A stretch of 64,000 nt of DNA from Desulfonatronum thioautotrophicum. Lineage in GTDB: Bacteria; Desulfobacterota; Desulfovibrionia; Desulfovibrionales; Desulfonatronaceae. The stretch's first letter is position 1. Every line of letters starts with the position of its first letter. The stretch spans positions 620,001 through 684,000 of the forward strand of contig NZ_JYNO01000001.1 of assembly GCF_000934745.1 (NCBI RefSeq). The letters are read 5' to 3'. Below the pieces are notes generated by a model, which did not search any database, was not told the DNA's origin, and was given only the letters and a program-made list of their open reading frames with translations. Made by a program: the position numbers and the translations under genes. Shown here piece after piece: positions 1 to 9,363 of this stretch.

Positions 1-2
1 GG

Positions 3-1712
3 CACGGCTTGGCCCTGCATCATGACCTGAAATATCCCCCTGATTTCACCCATTTCGAATACGTGAACCCAGACGCACCTAAGGGCGGAGAAATGCGCTT
101 GGCCGGTATCGGCACCTTTGACAGCCTCAACCCGTTTATCCTGCGGGGCACACCGCCGTTGGGCATGGGAATGATTTTTGAGACCCTGACGGTACGGTCT
201 CTGGATGAGCCGTTTTCCGAATACGGCCTGATCGCGGAAAGCATGCAGGTGCCGGACGATCATTCCTGGGTGGCCTTTACGTTGCGGGAGGAAGCCCGAT
301 TTCATGACGGCTCGTCCATTGCCGTGGAAGATGTGATTTTCACCCTGAATGTGCTCCAGACCAAGGGGCATCCTTTTTACCGGGCCTACTACGCAAATGT
401 TGTTTCCGCGGAAAAAATTGGTCCACGCCAGGTTCGTTTTTCCTTCGGCGGCTCGGTGAACCGGGAGCTGCCCCTGATAATCGGCCAAATGCCGGTGCTC
501 TCCAAGGCTTTTTGGGAAGATCGTGATTTTGAGCGAACAACGCTGGACATTCCCCTGGGCAGCGGGCCGTATCGCATCACTCGCGTAGAGCCCGGCCGTT
601 CCATCACCTATCAGCGGGTCAAGGACTACTGGGCCGCGGATTTGCCCGTGAATCGGGGACGGTTCAATTTTGACGTGATGCGCTACGACTACTACCGGGA
701 CGTGAACGTGGCCCTGGAAGCATTCAAGGCCGGCGAATACGATTTCCGGCAGGAGAATGTGGCCCGGAACTGGGCCATGGGCTACGACGGCCCGGCCTTG
801 CGCCAGGGGCGCATCATCATGGAGGAGATTCCCCATGAACTGCCCACGGGCATGCAGGGATTCGTTTTCAACACCCGTCGGCCGGCTTTTCGCGACCCCT
901 TGGTCCGTGAAGCCCTGGCCGAGATTTTTGATTTTGAGTGGTCCAATACCAACCTTTTTCATGGAGCCTATACTCGGACCGCGAGCTATTTTTCCAATTC
1001 CGAGCTGGCTTCCGAAGGTCTGCCGTCCGAGGAGGAACTGGCCCTGCTGACACCCCATCGGGATATCCTGCCTGAACCGGTCTTTACCGGGGTATTTCAG
1101 CCCTCGGTCACCGACGGGTCCGGGAACATTCGCGGGAACATGCGTCTGGCTCTGGCACTGCTGGAGGAGGCCGGATGGGTCATTTCCGGGCGGGACCGGA
1201 GACTGCGGCATACGTCCAGCGGAGAGGCCCTGGAGTTCGAGATCTTGCTCAATGATCCCTCGTTTGAGCGCGTTTGCCTGCCGTACGCCCGCAATCTGGA
1301 CCGGTTGGGCATCTCCGCACGGGTGCGCACCGTTGACGCCACCCAGTACCAGAATCGGATGAATGACTTTGATTTTGACATGACCGTGGGACTCTTTCCC
1401 CAGTCCTTGTCCCCGGGGAATGAGCAGCGGGACTTCTGGACCTCCGCAGCCGCGGCTACACCCGGATCCCGGAATATTGCCGGCGTACGCGACCCGGTGG
1501 TGGACGAGCTTGTCGACCTGGTTATTGCCGCTCCGGATCGGGAGAGCCTGGTGACCCGGACCAGGGCTCTGGACCGGGTACTGCTTTGGGGCCACTATGT
1601 CGTCCCGCACTGGCACTCCCGCGTATTTCGGGTCGCCTACTGGGACAATTTCGCCCGGCCGGAGACCAATCCACGCTATGGGCTGGCCTTGGACGCCTGG
1701 TGGGTTAAATAG
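3..1712 (+). CDS. yejA: YejA-like peptide ABC transporter substrate-binding protein (5' partial)
   Basis: Periplasmic solute-binding protein of family 5 (SBP_bac_5), expected to capture oligopeptides for an ABC importer of the Yej type. The frame is open from the left edge (His-Gly-Leu-Ala-Leu-His...), so the signal peptide and true start lie outside the window. The sequence '[16 protein letters not shown]' followed by 'FDSLNPF' is typical of the YejA N-terminus, and '[19 protein letters not shown]' is the family-5 signature. The visible 567-residue part is nearly a full mature protein. The permease gene yejB follows after 47 bp, supporting one operon. Family assignment is firm; the exact substrate is inferred from E. 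coli YejA. Confidence 0.9.
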   Translation, partial: HGLALHHDLKYPPDFTHFEYVNPDAPKGGEMRLAGIGTFDSLNPFILRGTPPLGMGMIFETLTVRSLDEPFSEYGLIAESMQVPDDHSWVAFTLREEARFHDGSSIAVEDVIFTLNVLQTKGHPFYRAYYANVVSAEKIGPRQVRFSFGGSVNRELPLIIGQMPVLSKAFWEDRDFERTTLDIPLGSGPYRITRVEPGRSITYQRVKDYWAADLPVNRGRFNFDVMRYDYYRDVNVALEAFKAGEYDFRQENVARNWAMGYDGPALRQGRIIMEEIPHELPTGMQGFVFNTRRPAFRDPLVREALAEIFDFEWSNTNLFHGAYTRTASYFSNSELASEGLPSEEELALLTPHRDILPEPVFTGVFQPSVTDGSGNIRGNMRLALALLEEAGWVISGRDRRLRHTSSGEALEFEILLNDPSFERVCLPYARNLDRLGISARVRTVDATQYQNRMNDFDFDMTVGLFPQSLSPGNEQRDFWTSAAAATPGSRNIAGVRDPVVDELVDLVIAAPDRESLVTRTRALDRVLLWGHYVVPHWHSRVFRVAYWDNFARPETNPRYGLALDAWWVK

Positions 1713-1759
1713 CCGCTGCCTTTGTAAATGAAGCGTTTCTCCTTCGCCGGCCTCTCACC

Positions 1760-2854
1760 ATGACCGCCTATATCATACGCCGACTGTTGTTGATGGTGCC
1801 CACGCTGCTGGGCATCATGGTCCTGAATTTCATCATCATTCAGGCTGCTCCGGGCGGCCCGGTAGAGCGGGTTATTGCCGAGCTGCGCGGCCATGATGTG
1901 GCGGCCACGGCCCGGTTTGCCGGGATGGAACGGGGCGAGATGCAGGCCATGCACCTCTCGGACTCGGCCCAGTCCCGCTATCGCGGGGCCCAGGGCATCG
2001 ACCCGGAACTGATCGCTGAGCTGGAACGGATGTACGGCTTTGACCAGCCGCCGGCGGTTCGTCTCGCCCAGATGATCGGCAACTATATCCGTTTTGACTT
2101 CGGCGAAAGCTTTTACCGGGACCAAACCGTGGTCGCGCTGATTCTCCAGAAGCTGCCCGTTTCCATCTCCCTGGGCTTGTGGACAACGCTTTTGGTCTAC
2201 GCCATCTCCATCCCTTTGGGGATCCGCAAGGCGGTCCGGGATGGGTCGGCATTCGATGTGGCCACCAGTGCCGTGGTCGTTGTCGGATATGCCATTCCAG
2301 GATTTCTGTTTGCCGTATTGCTGATCGTGCTGTTTGCCGGGGGCAGCTTTCTTGACCTCTTTCCCCTGCGCGGCCTGACCTCGGAAAACTGGCACGACTT
2401 AAGTTGGCCCATGCGTGTGTTGGACTATTTCTGGCACCTGACTCTGCCGGTGACGGCCATGGTCATCGGCGGCTTCGCCGGCCTGACCATGCTTACCAAG
2501 AATTCCTTTCTGGAAGAGATCAACAAGCAGTACGTGATCACGGCCCGCTCCAAGGGCCTCGCGGAGCGGCGGGTGCTGTACGGTCACGTGTTCCGCAACG
2601 CCATGCTCATCGTGGTCGCCGGGTTTCCCAGCGCGTTTATCGGCATTCTGTTCACCAGCGCACTGCTCATCGAGGTGATCTTCTCCCTGGACGGTCTCGG
2701 CCTGCTGGGCTTTGAAGCGGCCATCAACCGGGACTATCCGGTCATGTTCGGAACCCTGTACATCTTCACCCTTCTGGGGCTGCTGCTCAACCTCATGGGC
2801 GATCTGATGTACACGTTGATCGACCCGCGCATCGACTTCGAGGCCCGGGGGTGA
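1760..2854 (+). CDS. yejB: YejB-like ABC transporter permease
   Basis: Inner-membrane permease of a dipeptide/oligopeptide ABC importer (BPD_transp_1 family), 364 aa, the usual YejB length. The N-terminus '[19 protein letters not shown]' is the standard first membrane helix of DppB/YejB proteins. The cytoplasmic EAA loop that docks the ATPase is visible around residues 255-280 ('[16 protein letters not shown]' then 'HVFRNAM'). Several further hydrophobic segments follow. The expected next gene, the second permease yejE, is absent: the next gene, rlmB, is convergent and begins its 3' end 46 bp away. An ATG overlaps the yejB stop (TGATG at 2852-2856) but its frame closes after 16 codons at 2904. 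Confidence 0.93.
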   Translation: MTAYIIRRLLLMVPTLLGIMVLNFIIIQAAPGGPVERVIAELRGHDVAATARFAGMERGEMQAMHLSDSAQSRYRGAQGIDPELIAELERMYGFDQPPAVRLAQMIGNYIRFDFGESFYRDQTVVALILQKLPVSISLGLWTTLLVYAISIPLGIRKAVRDGSAFDVATSAVVVVGYAIPGFLFAVLLIVLFAGGSFLDLFPLRGLTSENWHDLSWPMRVLDYFWHLTLPVTAMVIGGFAGLTMLTKNSFLEEINKQYVITARSKGLAERRVLYGHVFRNAMLIVVAGFPSAFIGILFTSALLIEVIFSLDGLGLLGFEAAINRDYPVMFGTLYIFTLLGLLLNLMGDLMYTLIDPRIDFEARG

Positions 2855-2900
2855 TGCTTTGGCTGGAATGTCTGCCTGATCGCCTGGGGGTATCGGGATT

Positions 2901-3662
2901 TTAGTAACCTGAACGTGCTCGGGCGAACATGGCCAAGGCCATGGCCCCGGCCTGAGCCACATTCAAGGACTGCATCGCCCCCGGCATGGGAATGGACAGC
3001 TTGTGATCGCAGCGCTTGAGTACATTGGGTCGGATGCCTTTGTCCTCGTTGCCCAGGACGAGGACAGCCGGGAACTTCGGGGTAAATGTGAACAGGTTTT
3101 CGGTTTTTTGCGCGAGTGCTGTGCCGTAAACGGTGCAGCCCTGATCAGCACAGTATTCCAGGCTTCTGGCCATGTTGGTCACCTGGGCGATGGGCAGTCG
3201 GCTGAGGGCGCCGGCGCTGGCCTTTGCCGCCACGGTTCCAGGGAATGCGGTACGGTTTTTCGGCAGAATGATTCCCGCCCCGCCCAGGGCAACCATGGTC
3301 CTGGCCAGGGTTCCCAAGTTACCGGGGTCCTGAATCTGGTCCAAGGCCAGAATCAGCGGCAACGGAGCCGAGGTGACCTGCTCCAGGACCGCCGCCATAT
3401 TCGAGAACCCTGGCTGAAAGATCCTGGCCAGCACACCCTGGTGGTTTCCGGGATGCAAACGACGCATTTCCGCTTCGGAAACCTTACGAAAACGAACCTT
3501 CTGGCTTTTGCAGATATCCACGATCCGGTCCAGGGCGTGCGAGCGGATCGTATCTTGTACGTAGACGAGATCCACCTGCTCTGGCTTGGAAAACAGGACT
3601 TCCTGGACCGGTTTTCGACCTACCATCCAACTGCTCTGGTCCTCTTGAGAAACTTGATTCAT
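2901..3662 (-). CDS. rlmB: 23S rRNA 2'-O-methyltransferase, SpoU/TrmH family (RlmB-like)
   Basis: SPOUT-class RNA methyltransferase that 2'-O-methylates a guanosine in 23S rRNA or a related RNA; 253 aa, normal for the family. The N-terminal substrate-binding domain begins 'MVGRKPVQEVLFSKPEQVDLVYV', typical of RlmB. The three knotted-domain motifs are present: 'DPGNLGTLARTMVALG' (about residues 110-125), 'LVLGNEDKGI' (about 200) and 'LSIPMPGAMQSLNVAQAGA' (about 222-241). The gene converges on yejB, and its stop codon overlaps the end of the 16-codon frame after yejB. The RlmB assignment rather than another SpoU member is inferred from length and the N-terminal domain. Confidence 0.9.
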   Translation of the reverse strand: MNQVSQEDQSSWMVGRKPVQEVLFSKPEQVDLVYVQDTIRSHALDRIVDICKSQKVRFRKVSEAEMRRLHPGNHQGVLARIFQPGFSNMAAVLEQVTSAPLPLILALDQIQDPGNLGTLARTMVALGGAGIILPKNRTAFPGTVAAKASAGALSRLPIAQVTNMARSLEYCADQGCTVYGTALAQKTENLFTFTPKFPAVLVLGNEDKGIRPNVLKRCDHKLSIPMPGAMQSLNVAQAGAMALAMFARARSGY

Positions 3663-3847
3663 TACTCCATCACCCCATTTTGCATGCGCTTCTCATCTTG
3701 CATCTCTGTTTTTTTTCCATTACAGGAACCAGCAGAAAAAAAGAGCCCCGCCATGAAGTTAAATCACGCGTAGAAATGATCTGAAAGATCGAAAACTACG
3801 CAATACCTCATCCCAAATTACGATACCAAAGCTCCAGGGAGTGCCAC

Positions 3848-5458
3848 ATGCCCATTCGACTGCCTTTGCTCGTTTTGATGGGAGTGCTTTTTTTGTCCGC
3901 TTGCGCGGGCCATCAGAAGCCTTCTCCTCAATCTCCGCTATCCCAACGCATTGATGATGCCAGAGTGTTTGGCGATGGGCAAACCAGTCCCACTGCTCAG
4001 GTCGGCGATCGCTATACCATTCCCGCACCCTCACTGGACGCTCGCGGCCAGATTGACGTGGACATGGACACGCCCTTGACGGCCGCGGAGAAAAAAGCAC
4101 TTGGCGCAACGCTGGATTTTGAATTTGTCCTGGATATCCAGGAAACGAAAGATGTGGAGCGTTTTTTTCGTTACTTCACCCACGACATCCGGGACCGCTT
4201 CGAGATATGGCTCAAACGTTCCGAGCCATTTCTGCCCGAAGTTCGTGACGTATTCGCCGAATACGGCCTCCCCCACGACCTGATTTACCTTCCTTTCCTG
4301 GAGAGCGGCTACAACCCCATGGCCTACTCCAGAGCAGGTGCCGGAGGCATGTGGCAGTTCATGCCTCGTACCGGGGAATCCTTCGGCATGACCTTCGACT
4401 GGTGGATCGACCAACGCCGTTGCCCGCGTCTTTCCACCCATGCCGCCGCCGCATACCTGTCCCAGCTCTACAAGATCTTTGATGACTGGTACCTTGCTTT
4501 GGCCGCCTACAACGCCGGTCAGGGACGCATCGCTCGAGCCATGCAACGCAGCGGGACGGATAATTATTTCGACTTGGCCAGCATCGACAACCTCTTGGCC
4601 AATGAGACGCGGCACTATGTTCCCAAGTTCATGGCCATCTTGAAAATCATCCAAAATCTTGAAGAGCTTGGCTTCGATTCCATTGACTGGAACAACGGAC
4701 ATCGCTTGGCCGAGATTGAAATCATGGGAGGAACGGATCTTGTGGCCCTGGCCTCATCCAGTGGTATGGACTGGGATACCTTCCGTCAACTCAACCCGTC
4801 TTTCCGACGTCAGGTCAGCCCACCCGGAAAGAAGGTCACCATTTTCGTACCTGAGGAGAAACAAACCGCCGTTGTCGCCTACCTGAAAAAACCAGGCTCT
4901 GTGCCATTCAACGGCTTTCAACGCTATCAGGTACGTCGCGGGGATACCTGGTCCGCCCTCGCATCTCGTTTCGACACCCCCGTCGATGTCCTGAAACGCA
5001 TCAATAACAGGACCAACAACACCCTGCGGATCGGTGAATCAGTCATGGTCCCTGCTTCCGCTACGGCAGTAGCCGCTGCCAGCCAGTCCCGAGGAACTTC
5101 CGCCACGCAGGAGCGTGCCAGCCAACGCGCCAACCACATTGTTCAATCCGGCGACACGCTCTGGCGTCTTTCCAGGCAACACGGCGTTACGGTGCAGACC
5201 CTGGCCCAGGCCAATGGCATCAGTGAACGCTCGACACTCCGCGTCGGGCAACGTCTGTATATTCCGCAAGTCGACCGTGCAGGAACGCGGACTGCAGCGA
5301 CCAACGTGGTGCAATATCGTGTTCAGAATGGGGACACCCTCTGGCGGATTGCCCAACGATTCGGCGTAACCACGAACAACCTGGTGGCATGGAACAGGTT
5401 GCCGCGCAACGGGCTGATTCGACCGGGCGACAACCTGAAGATCTACGTCACCCGTTGA
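3848..5458 (+). CDS. mltD: Membrane-bound lytic murein transglycosylase D with three LysM domains
   Basis: Outer-membrane lipoprotein that cleaves peptidoglycan glycan strands. A type II signal peptide ends in the lipobox 'LSAC' near residue 18. The SLT catalytic domain (about residues 125-240) carries the catalytic Glu in 'YLPFLESGYNP' and the motifs 'GAGGMWQFMPRTGESFGM' and 'LALAAYNAGQGRI'. Three LysM peptidoglycan-binding repeats follow at about 360-403, 430-473 and 489-533, each with the 'GDTWSxLA' or 'GDTLWRxxxxxGV' pattern. A good ribosome site (AGGGAG) sits about 6 nt before the ATG. The gene is divergent from rlmB, so its promoter must lie within 3663-3847. Its likely terminator lies inside the 3' end of the convergent aroE. 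Confidence 0.95.
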   Translation: MPIRLPLLVLMGVLFLSACAGHQKPSPQSPLSQRIDDARVFGDGQTSPTAQVGDRYTIPAPSLDARGQIDVDMDTPLTAAEKKALGATLDFEFVLDIQETKDVERFFRYFTHDIRDRFEIWLKRSEPFLPEVRDVFAEYGLPHDLIYLPFLESGYNPMAYSRAGAGGMWQFMPRTGESFGMTFDWWIDQRRCPRLSTHAAAAYLSQLYKIFDDWYLALAAYNAGQGRIARAMQRSGTDNYFDLASIDNLLANETRHYVPKFMAILKIIQNLEELGFDSIDWNNGHRLAEIEIMGGTDLVALASSSGMDWDTFRQLNPSFRRQVSPPGKKVTIFVPEEKQTAVVAYLKKPGSVPFNGFQRYQVRRGDTWSALASRFDTPVDVLKRINNRTNNTLRIGESVMVPASATAVAAASQSRGTSATQERASQRANHIVQSGDTLWRLSRQHGVTVQTLAQANGISERSTLRVGQRLYIPQVDRAGTRTAATNVVQYRVQNGDTLWRIAQRFGVTTNNLVAWNRLPRNGLIRPGDNLKIYVTR

Positions 5459-5528
5459 GCTGAGATATTCCCTTGACCCCCTGATCGCTGCGCCAAACAT
5501 CCGGTTGACAGCAAGCGGTCACAGAACA

Positions 5529-6365
5529 TCAAGGCGCATTAAGCACCGCAGAAAGCAACTCCCGGAGGGAATCCGCCGGGAGTTCTTTTTTTGTCCATAG
5601 ACGGAATTGACCCTGGGCCTGGGCAATGAACATCTCCAGGCCGCCAATGGTCCTGACTCCGGAATCCGCGGCTTGGCGCAGAAATCCGGTGTCCTGGGGG
5701 TTGTAAACCAGATCATAGGCTATGCCTATGCCGGTTAATTTCCCGGGCCAGGGACTCTGCTGCGCAAAGGAGCCGGCCATTCCCAGGGGGGTGGCGTTGA
5801 CCAGCAGATCGCCGCTCCATTGATGGCGTTGCTTCCAGTCCAGCCACCCACATCCCAGCTGATCAGCCAGTGTCCGGGTCGCATCCGGATTGCGTCCGCA
5901 GACCAGGAGCGAGGCTACGCCAAGTTGCTGCAATCCGATGACCGCGGCCCTGGATGCTCCACCCACGCCAAGGACCAGGGCCGAATTGAGGCTCTCGCTG
6001 ACCCCCAACAACGGGGCCAAAAAGCCCTGGACATCCGTATTGTCCCCCCACAGCGCTCCTTCTTGCCACATGAGCGTATTCACGGCCCCCACGCGTCGGG
6101 CGTCCGTGGTCATCCCGTCCAGAAAGGGCATGATGGTTCGCTTGTGAGGAATGGTCACACTGACACCGGCAATCGGCAGGCAGCGGACCGCCGTGACAAA
6201 TTCAGGCAGTCTCTCGGGTGGTGTCGGCCATCGAAAATAGGCAGCCAGGAGGGCACAGTGTTGAAATCCCCAGTTATGGACCAATGGGCTCATACTGTGC
6301 CCCAGGGGATGGCCGATGATCCCGTAAAGTTGCTCAGGGATGAAAACAGTGCTTTCTGGGTTCAT
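5529..6365 (-). CDS. aroE: Shikimate dehydrogenase (NADP+)
   Basis: Reduces 3-dehydroshikimate to shikimate in the chorismate pathway; 278 aa, standard length. The shikimate-binding N-terminus is clear: 'YGIIGHPLGHSMSPLVHN' near residues 14-31 and the catalytic Lys in 'VTIPHKRTIMPFLDG'. The nucleotide-binding motif 'LGVGGASRAAVIGLQQLG' lies near residues 134-151, and 'VNATPLGM' is also present. Convergent with mltD, with a terminator for mltD overlapping its last codons. A large imperfect hairpin lies about 70 bp upstream of the start codon. Confidence 0.95.
   Translation of the reverse strand: MNPESTVFIPEQLYGIIGHPLGHSMSPLVHNWGFQHCALLAAYFRWPTPPERLPEFVTAVRCLPIAGVSVTIPHKRTIMPFLDGMTTDARRVGAVNTLMWQEGALWGDNTDVQGFLAPLLGVSESLNSALVLGVGGASRAAVIGLQQLGVASLLVCGRNPDATRTLADQLGCGWLDWKQRHQWSGDLLVNATPLGMAGSFAQQSPWPGKLTGIGIAYDLVYNPQDTGFLRQAADSGVRTIGGLEMFIAQAQGQFRLWTKKELPADSLRELLSAVLNAP
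5558..5592 (+). terminator. Rho-independent terminator of mltD, inside aroE 3' end
   Basis: A perfect 9-bp stem (AACTCCCGG at 5558-5566 paired with CCGGGAGTT at 5576-5584), 9-nt loop, then CTTTTTTT. It is oriented to stop rightward transcription about 100 nt after the mltD stop, and it is fully within the last 20 codons of the convergent aroE gene (5529-6365). Confidence 0.8.
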
Positions 6366-6434
6366 GAGGGGTATTTAAGATGATCAACGAAACGGTCCGA
6401 TAGGGAACGGACTGCAGCCATGTCGGTGACAGGA

Positions 6435-6485
6435 GGACATGCCTGGGGCACTTTGGGATCTTCTGGAAAAGCCCCAGGCGTGTCC
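6435..6485. repeat. Inverted repeat between korC-type gene and aroE
   Basis: Two 15-nt arms (6435-6449 GGACATGCCTGGGGC and 6471-6485 GCCCCAGGCGTGTCC) pair with a single T-G wobble around a 21-nt loop. No T-tract follows on the minus strand, so it is not a classic intrinsic terminator. It could act as a weak terminator of the oxidoreductase operon or as a leader structure for aroE. Confidence 0.5.
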
Positions 6486-6553
6486 GTTGTGAGGTGTAAA
6501 ATCGAGCGGATTCCTCCCTGTTGCAGCAAGAGGGGGGGGTAGATAGCGGCTAA

Positions 6554-7102
6554 TTATCCGCTCACCGCATCGGCCCCGGCCTGGACGGCCTTTTCGTTGG
6601 CAGGGATCATTTTTGCGTAGTTTGGAGAGATAACCTTGCGAAGACTGGCCTTGATGACTTCAAGGGGCACAACATCCGTCAACTGGACATAGGCTCCAAT
6701 GGCCACCATGTTGGCCATTTTGGTGTTTCCCAGGCTGTCGGCGATTTCGTTGGCCGGGACACCGACGGTCCGCAACCGGGCGTTGTCGGCCAGATCCATG
6801 TCCACCAGGGAGGAGTTGATCACCACGGTCCCACCGTCCTTGACCCGAGGTTGGAATTTGTCCAGGGAAGGGCGGTTCATGGCGATGAGCGAATTGGGCA
6901 GGCGGATGATCGGCGACCCAATGTCCTCTCGGGAAACAACCACTGTACAATTGGCCGTCCCCCCCCGCATTTCCGGACCGTAGACCGGCAGGTAGGTGAC
7001 GTTCTGGCCATCCTCCATGGCGGCATATGCCAGCAATGTTCCGATCAGCATAACCCCTTGGCCGCCGAATCCGGCCACAATGACGTCCTGATACCCGTTC
7101 AT
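6554..7102 (-). CDS. 2-oxoacid:ferredoxin oxidoreductase, gamma subunit
   Basis: Gamma subunit (POR/KOR catalytic domain) of a four-subunit, CoA-dependent 2-oxoacid:ferredoxin oxidoreductase, 182 aa. 'VIVAGFGGQGVMLIGTLLAYAA' at the N-terminus and 'YGPEMRGGTANCTVVVS' are the hallmark segments of this family. Last gene of the leftward operon ferredoxin-alpha-beta-gamma; its ATG overlaps the beta-subunit stop by 4 bp. The enzyme oxidatively decarboxylates 2-oxoglutarate or branched-chain 2-oxoacids to acyl-CoA while reducing ferredoxin; the substrate cannot be read from the sequence with certainty. Confidence 0.92.
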   Translation of the reverse strand: MNGYQDVIVAGFGGQGVMLIGTLLAYAAMEDGQNVTYLPVYGPEMRGGTANCTVVVSREDIGSPIIRLPNSLIAMNRPSLDKFQPRVKDGGTVVINSSLVDMDLADNARLRTVGVPANEIADSLGNTKMANMVAIGAYVQLTDVVPLEVIKASLRKVISPNYAKMIPANEKAVQAGADAVSG

Positions 7103-7881
7103 TCGGCCACCTCCGTTTCCTCGTTGGAGTCCACCCCAGCCATGTCCTTAAAGGTTCCCAATGGGAAATAGGGAATCAGTTCCGCGGCGATCCGTTCGTT
7201 GGCCTGGACCGGCGTCATCTTCCAGTTGGTCGGACAGGTTGCCAGGATTTCCACGAAGCCCAATCCCAGATTGTTCAATGGCGCTTCAAAGGCCCTGCGC
7301 ACCGCCTTTTTTGCCGCGCGCACATGCTTGACCGAATCCACGGCCACACGTGCAGCGTAGGCAGTTCCGCCAAGAGAGGCGATGATTTCCGTCATTTTGA
7401 TCGGCTGGCCCTCGTTGTCCGCGCATCGACCGCCAGGGCACGTCGTTGTCCGCTGGCCGACCATGGTCGTTGGTGCCATCTGGCCTCCGGTCATGCCGTA
7501 GACGGTGTTGTTCACGAAAATGATGGTCACCCGTTCTCCCCGGTTGGCGCAGTGCATGGTTTCCGCCATACCAATGGAGGCCAGATCCCCGTCGCCTTGA
7601 TAGGTGAAGACCGCTGTATCCGGCCTGGCACGCTTGACACCCGTGGCCACGGCCGGTGCGCGGCCGTGGGGAGCCTCCACGCAGTCCACCAGCAGATAAT
7701 TATAAATGAAGACCGAGCATCCGATGGAACCAATGCAGATCGCCTTTTCCGCAAGCGCCAGCTCATCAAGGCATTCCGCAACCAGTCTTTGGGCCACCCC
7801 ATGCTGACAACCAGGGCAGTAATGGGTGGGAACATCTGCCAAGACGCCGGGCAGTGTGAAAGCTTCTTTGCCGTTTTTCAT
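7099..7881 (-). CDS. 2-oxoacid:ferredoxin oxidoreductase, beta (TPP-binding) subunit
   Basis: Thiamine-pyrophosphate-binding subunit, 260 aa. The N-terminal 'YCPGCQHGVAQRLVAECL' is typical of KorB/VorA. The TPP/Mg motif runs from 'YQGDGDLASIGMAE' to 'IIFVNNTVYGMTGGQMAPTT'. 'IGSIGCSVFIYNY' and 'APHGRAPAVATGVKRA' are further conserved blocks. It overlaps the alpha stop (7878-7881) and the gamma start (7099-7102) by 4 bp each, indicating translational coupling in one operon. Confidence 0.94.
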   Translation of the reverse strand: MKNGKEAFTLPGVLADVPTHYCPGCQHGVAQRLVAECLDELALAEKAICIGSIGCSVFIYNYLLVDCVEAPHGRAPAVATGVKRARPDTAVFTYQGDGDLASIGMAETMHCANRGERVTIIFVNNTVYGMTGGQMAPTTMVGQRTTTCPGGRCADNEGQPIKMTEIIASLGGTAYAARVAVDSVKHVRAAKKAVRRAFEAPLNNLGLGFVEILATCPTNWKMTPVQANERIAAELIPYFPLGTFKDMAGVDSNEETEVAE

Positions 7882-8951
7882 GAGCGCACCCCTAAAGCCG
7901 CAAGGATGGGTTGTTCAAAATCTTCCGGAGTCGGCAAATTCCCGGGCAGATGTCCGTAAAAATCCGAATCTGCGTGCTTCCGGATGGCCAATCGAACATC
8001 TTCGACCATTTGCCCCAGATTATGTTCGATGGTTAGAAATCGCTTACCGCTTGCCGCCAGTCGATCCAGTTCCCGGCTGGGAAATGGAAACAAGGTGATG
8101 GGCCGATGCAGGCCAACTTTTTTGCCGGACGCCCGCATTTTGCGGATGGTGCTTTTGGCAATGCGACCGATGGAGCCGAAGGCGACCACGATCAGCTCTG
8201 CGTCATCCACGAGGAAGTTTTCGAAAAGCACGTCTTTTTCCATGGAGGCGTACTTGTCGCGCAGGCGAAGGTTGTGTCCGGCCAACGCGCCGTCGGTCAG
8301 GTGCAACGACTTCAGCAGTCGAGGGTCGCGTTGCCCCTTGCCCGTCAGGTTCCACCCCAGGTCTGGGCTGTTGCTTTCCGTCTCTTTGTTGCTACCCAGC
8401 GTAACGGGCTCCATCATTTGCCCGATGATGGCGTCGCCGAGAAGCATCACGGGATTGCGATAGGCAAAGGCCAAATCAAAGGCCTTACCGATCAGATCGT
8501 ATGCCTCCTGTACCGTGCCGGGTGCCAGGACGAACTGCCGGTAATCCCCGTGTCCACCGCCTTTGACGGCTTGATAATAATCGCCTTGGGACGGACCAAT
8601 ATCGCCCAATCCAGGTCCGCCGCGGCTGATGTTCACGATCACGGCGGGCAGCTCCGTGCCCCCCATGTAGGAGATGGCCTCTTGCTTTAGCGAGATTCCG
8701 GGGCTCGACGACGAGGTCATGGCCCGTATTCCGCAAGCCGCCGCGCCCAAGAGCATGTTGGCCGCGGCCACTTCGCTTTCAGCCTGCACGAACACGCGTC
8801 CAAGGTTGGGCATGACCTTGGACATATATTCGGGAATATCGTTCTGCGGCGTGATGGGATAGCCGAAAAAGCACTGGCAACCGGCATCCACGGCGCCGCG
8901 ACAAATGGCCTCGTTGCCCTTGATTAAGACTCGTTCACCCGGCGTGGACAT
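7878..8951 (-). CDS. vorB: 2-oxoacid:ferredoxin oxidoreductase, alpha subunit (VorB/KorA type)
   Basis: Alpha subunit (pyruvate flavodoxin/ferredoxin oxidoreductase N-terminal and transketolase C-like domains), 357 aa. The ATG at 8951 is chosen because a good ribosome site (AAAGGAGAG) precedes it by 7-8 nt; an upstream in-frame ATG at 9005 lies deep in the ferredoxin gene. Motifs include 'LIKGNEAICRGAVDAGC', 'FGYPITPQNDIPEYM', 'AESEVAAANMLLGAA' and 'TSSSSPGISLKQEAISYM'. The start overlaps the ferredoxin 3' end by 17 bp. This length and sequence resemble subunits annotated as VorB (branched-chain 2-oxoacids), but a KorA role on 2-oxoglutarate remains possible. Confidence 0.92.
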   Translation of the reverse strand: MSTPGERVLIKGNEAICRGAVDAGCQCFFGYPITPQNDIPEYMSKVMPNLGRVFVQAESEVAAANMLLGAAACGIRAMTSSSSPGISLKQEAISYMGGTELPAVIVNISRGGPGLGDIGPSQGDYYQAVKGGGHGDYRQFVLAPGTVQEAYDLIGKAFDLAFAYRNPVMLLGDAIIGQMMEPVTLGSNKETESNSPDLGWNLTGKGQRDPRLLKSLHLTDGALAGHNLRLRDKYASMEKDVLFENFLVDDAELIVVAFGSIGRIAKSTIRKMRASGKKVGLHRPITLFPFPSRELDRLAASGKRFLTIEHNLGQMVEDVRLAIRKHADSDFYGHLPGNLPTPEDFEQPILAALGVRS

Positions 8952-9195
8952 CGGCGGTCTCTCCTTTCTTGGCTTTTGCCGGCTTGCGCCATACGGATAC
9001 GGCATAGTCCGGACAGATCAGCGCGCACGCCGCGCAGCTCGTACACTCTTCCACCACCTCGTCGCGTACCTCCACGACCTTGTAACCGGACGTGTTGAAT
9101 CGCGAGGACATGGTGATGATTTCTCCGGGACAAACCGTCATGCACAGCGCACAGCCCTTGCATCGGTCTTCCCGAAACTCAACTGGTCTCATCAT
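8935..9195 (-). CDS. 2[4Fe-4S] ferredoxin subunit of the 2-oxoacid oxidoreductase (delta)
   Basis: Electron-transfer subunit, 86 aa, with two complete cluster motifs: 'CKGCALCMTVCP' (residues 13-24) and 'CTSCAACALICP' (about 51-62), i.e. two CxxCxxCxxxCP sets. It is the first gene of the leftward four-gene operon and should pass electrons from the TPP subunit to free ferredoxin. The 168-bp gap upstream (9196-9363) to queA must carry the operon promoter; I found no convincing -35/-10 pair. Confidence 0.93.
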   Translation of the reverse strand: MMRPVEFREDRCKGCALCMTVCPGEIITMSSRFNTSGYKVVEVRDEVVEECTSCAACALICPDYAVSVWRKPAKAKKGETADVHAG

Positions 9196-9363
9196 TTTTC
9201 CTCCAGGTCAGACCTCTGAACATATTCCGTCGGTAGAGACGGCTTTCGAGCATTTACGCGAACCGAAGCGATTTGAAAAGTCAGCTTGAAAACTTTCTTC
9301 ATCGCATTCTCCACGACGGCCCAATTTTCGTCGTCTTTTCGACAAGGGCTCAGCCCTCGAAAC

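Noticed and set aside
9196-9363. Short GC stem (AGGGCTCAGCCCT) near 9347 as a queA terminator
   Set aside because: The arms leave almost no loop and there is no T-tract on the minus strand.
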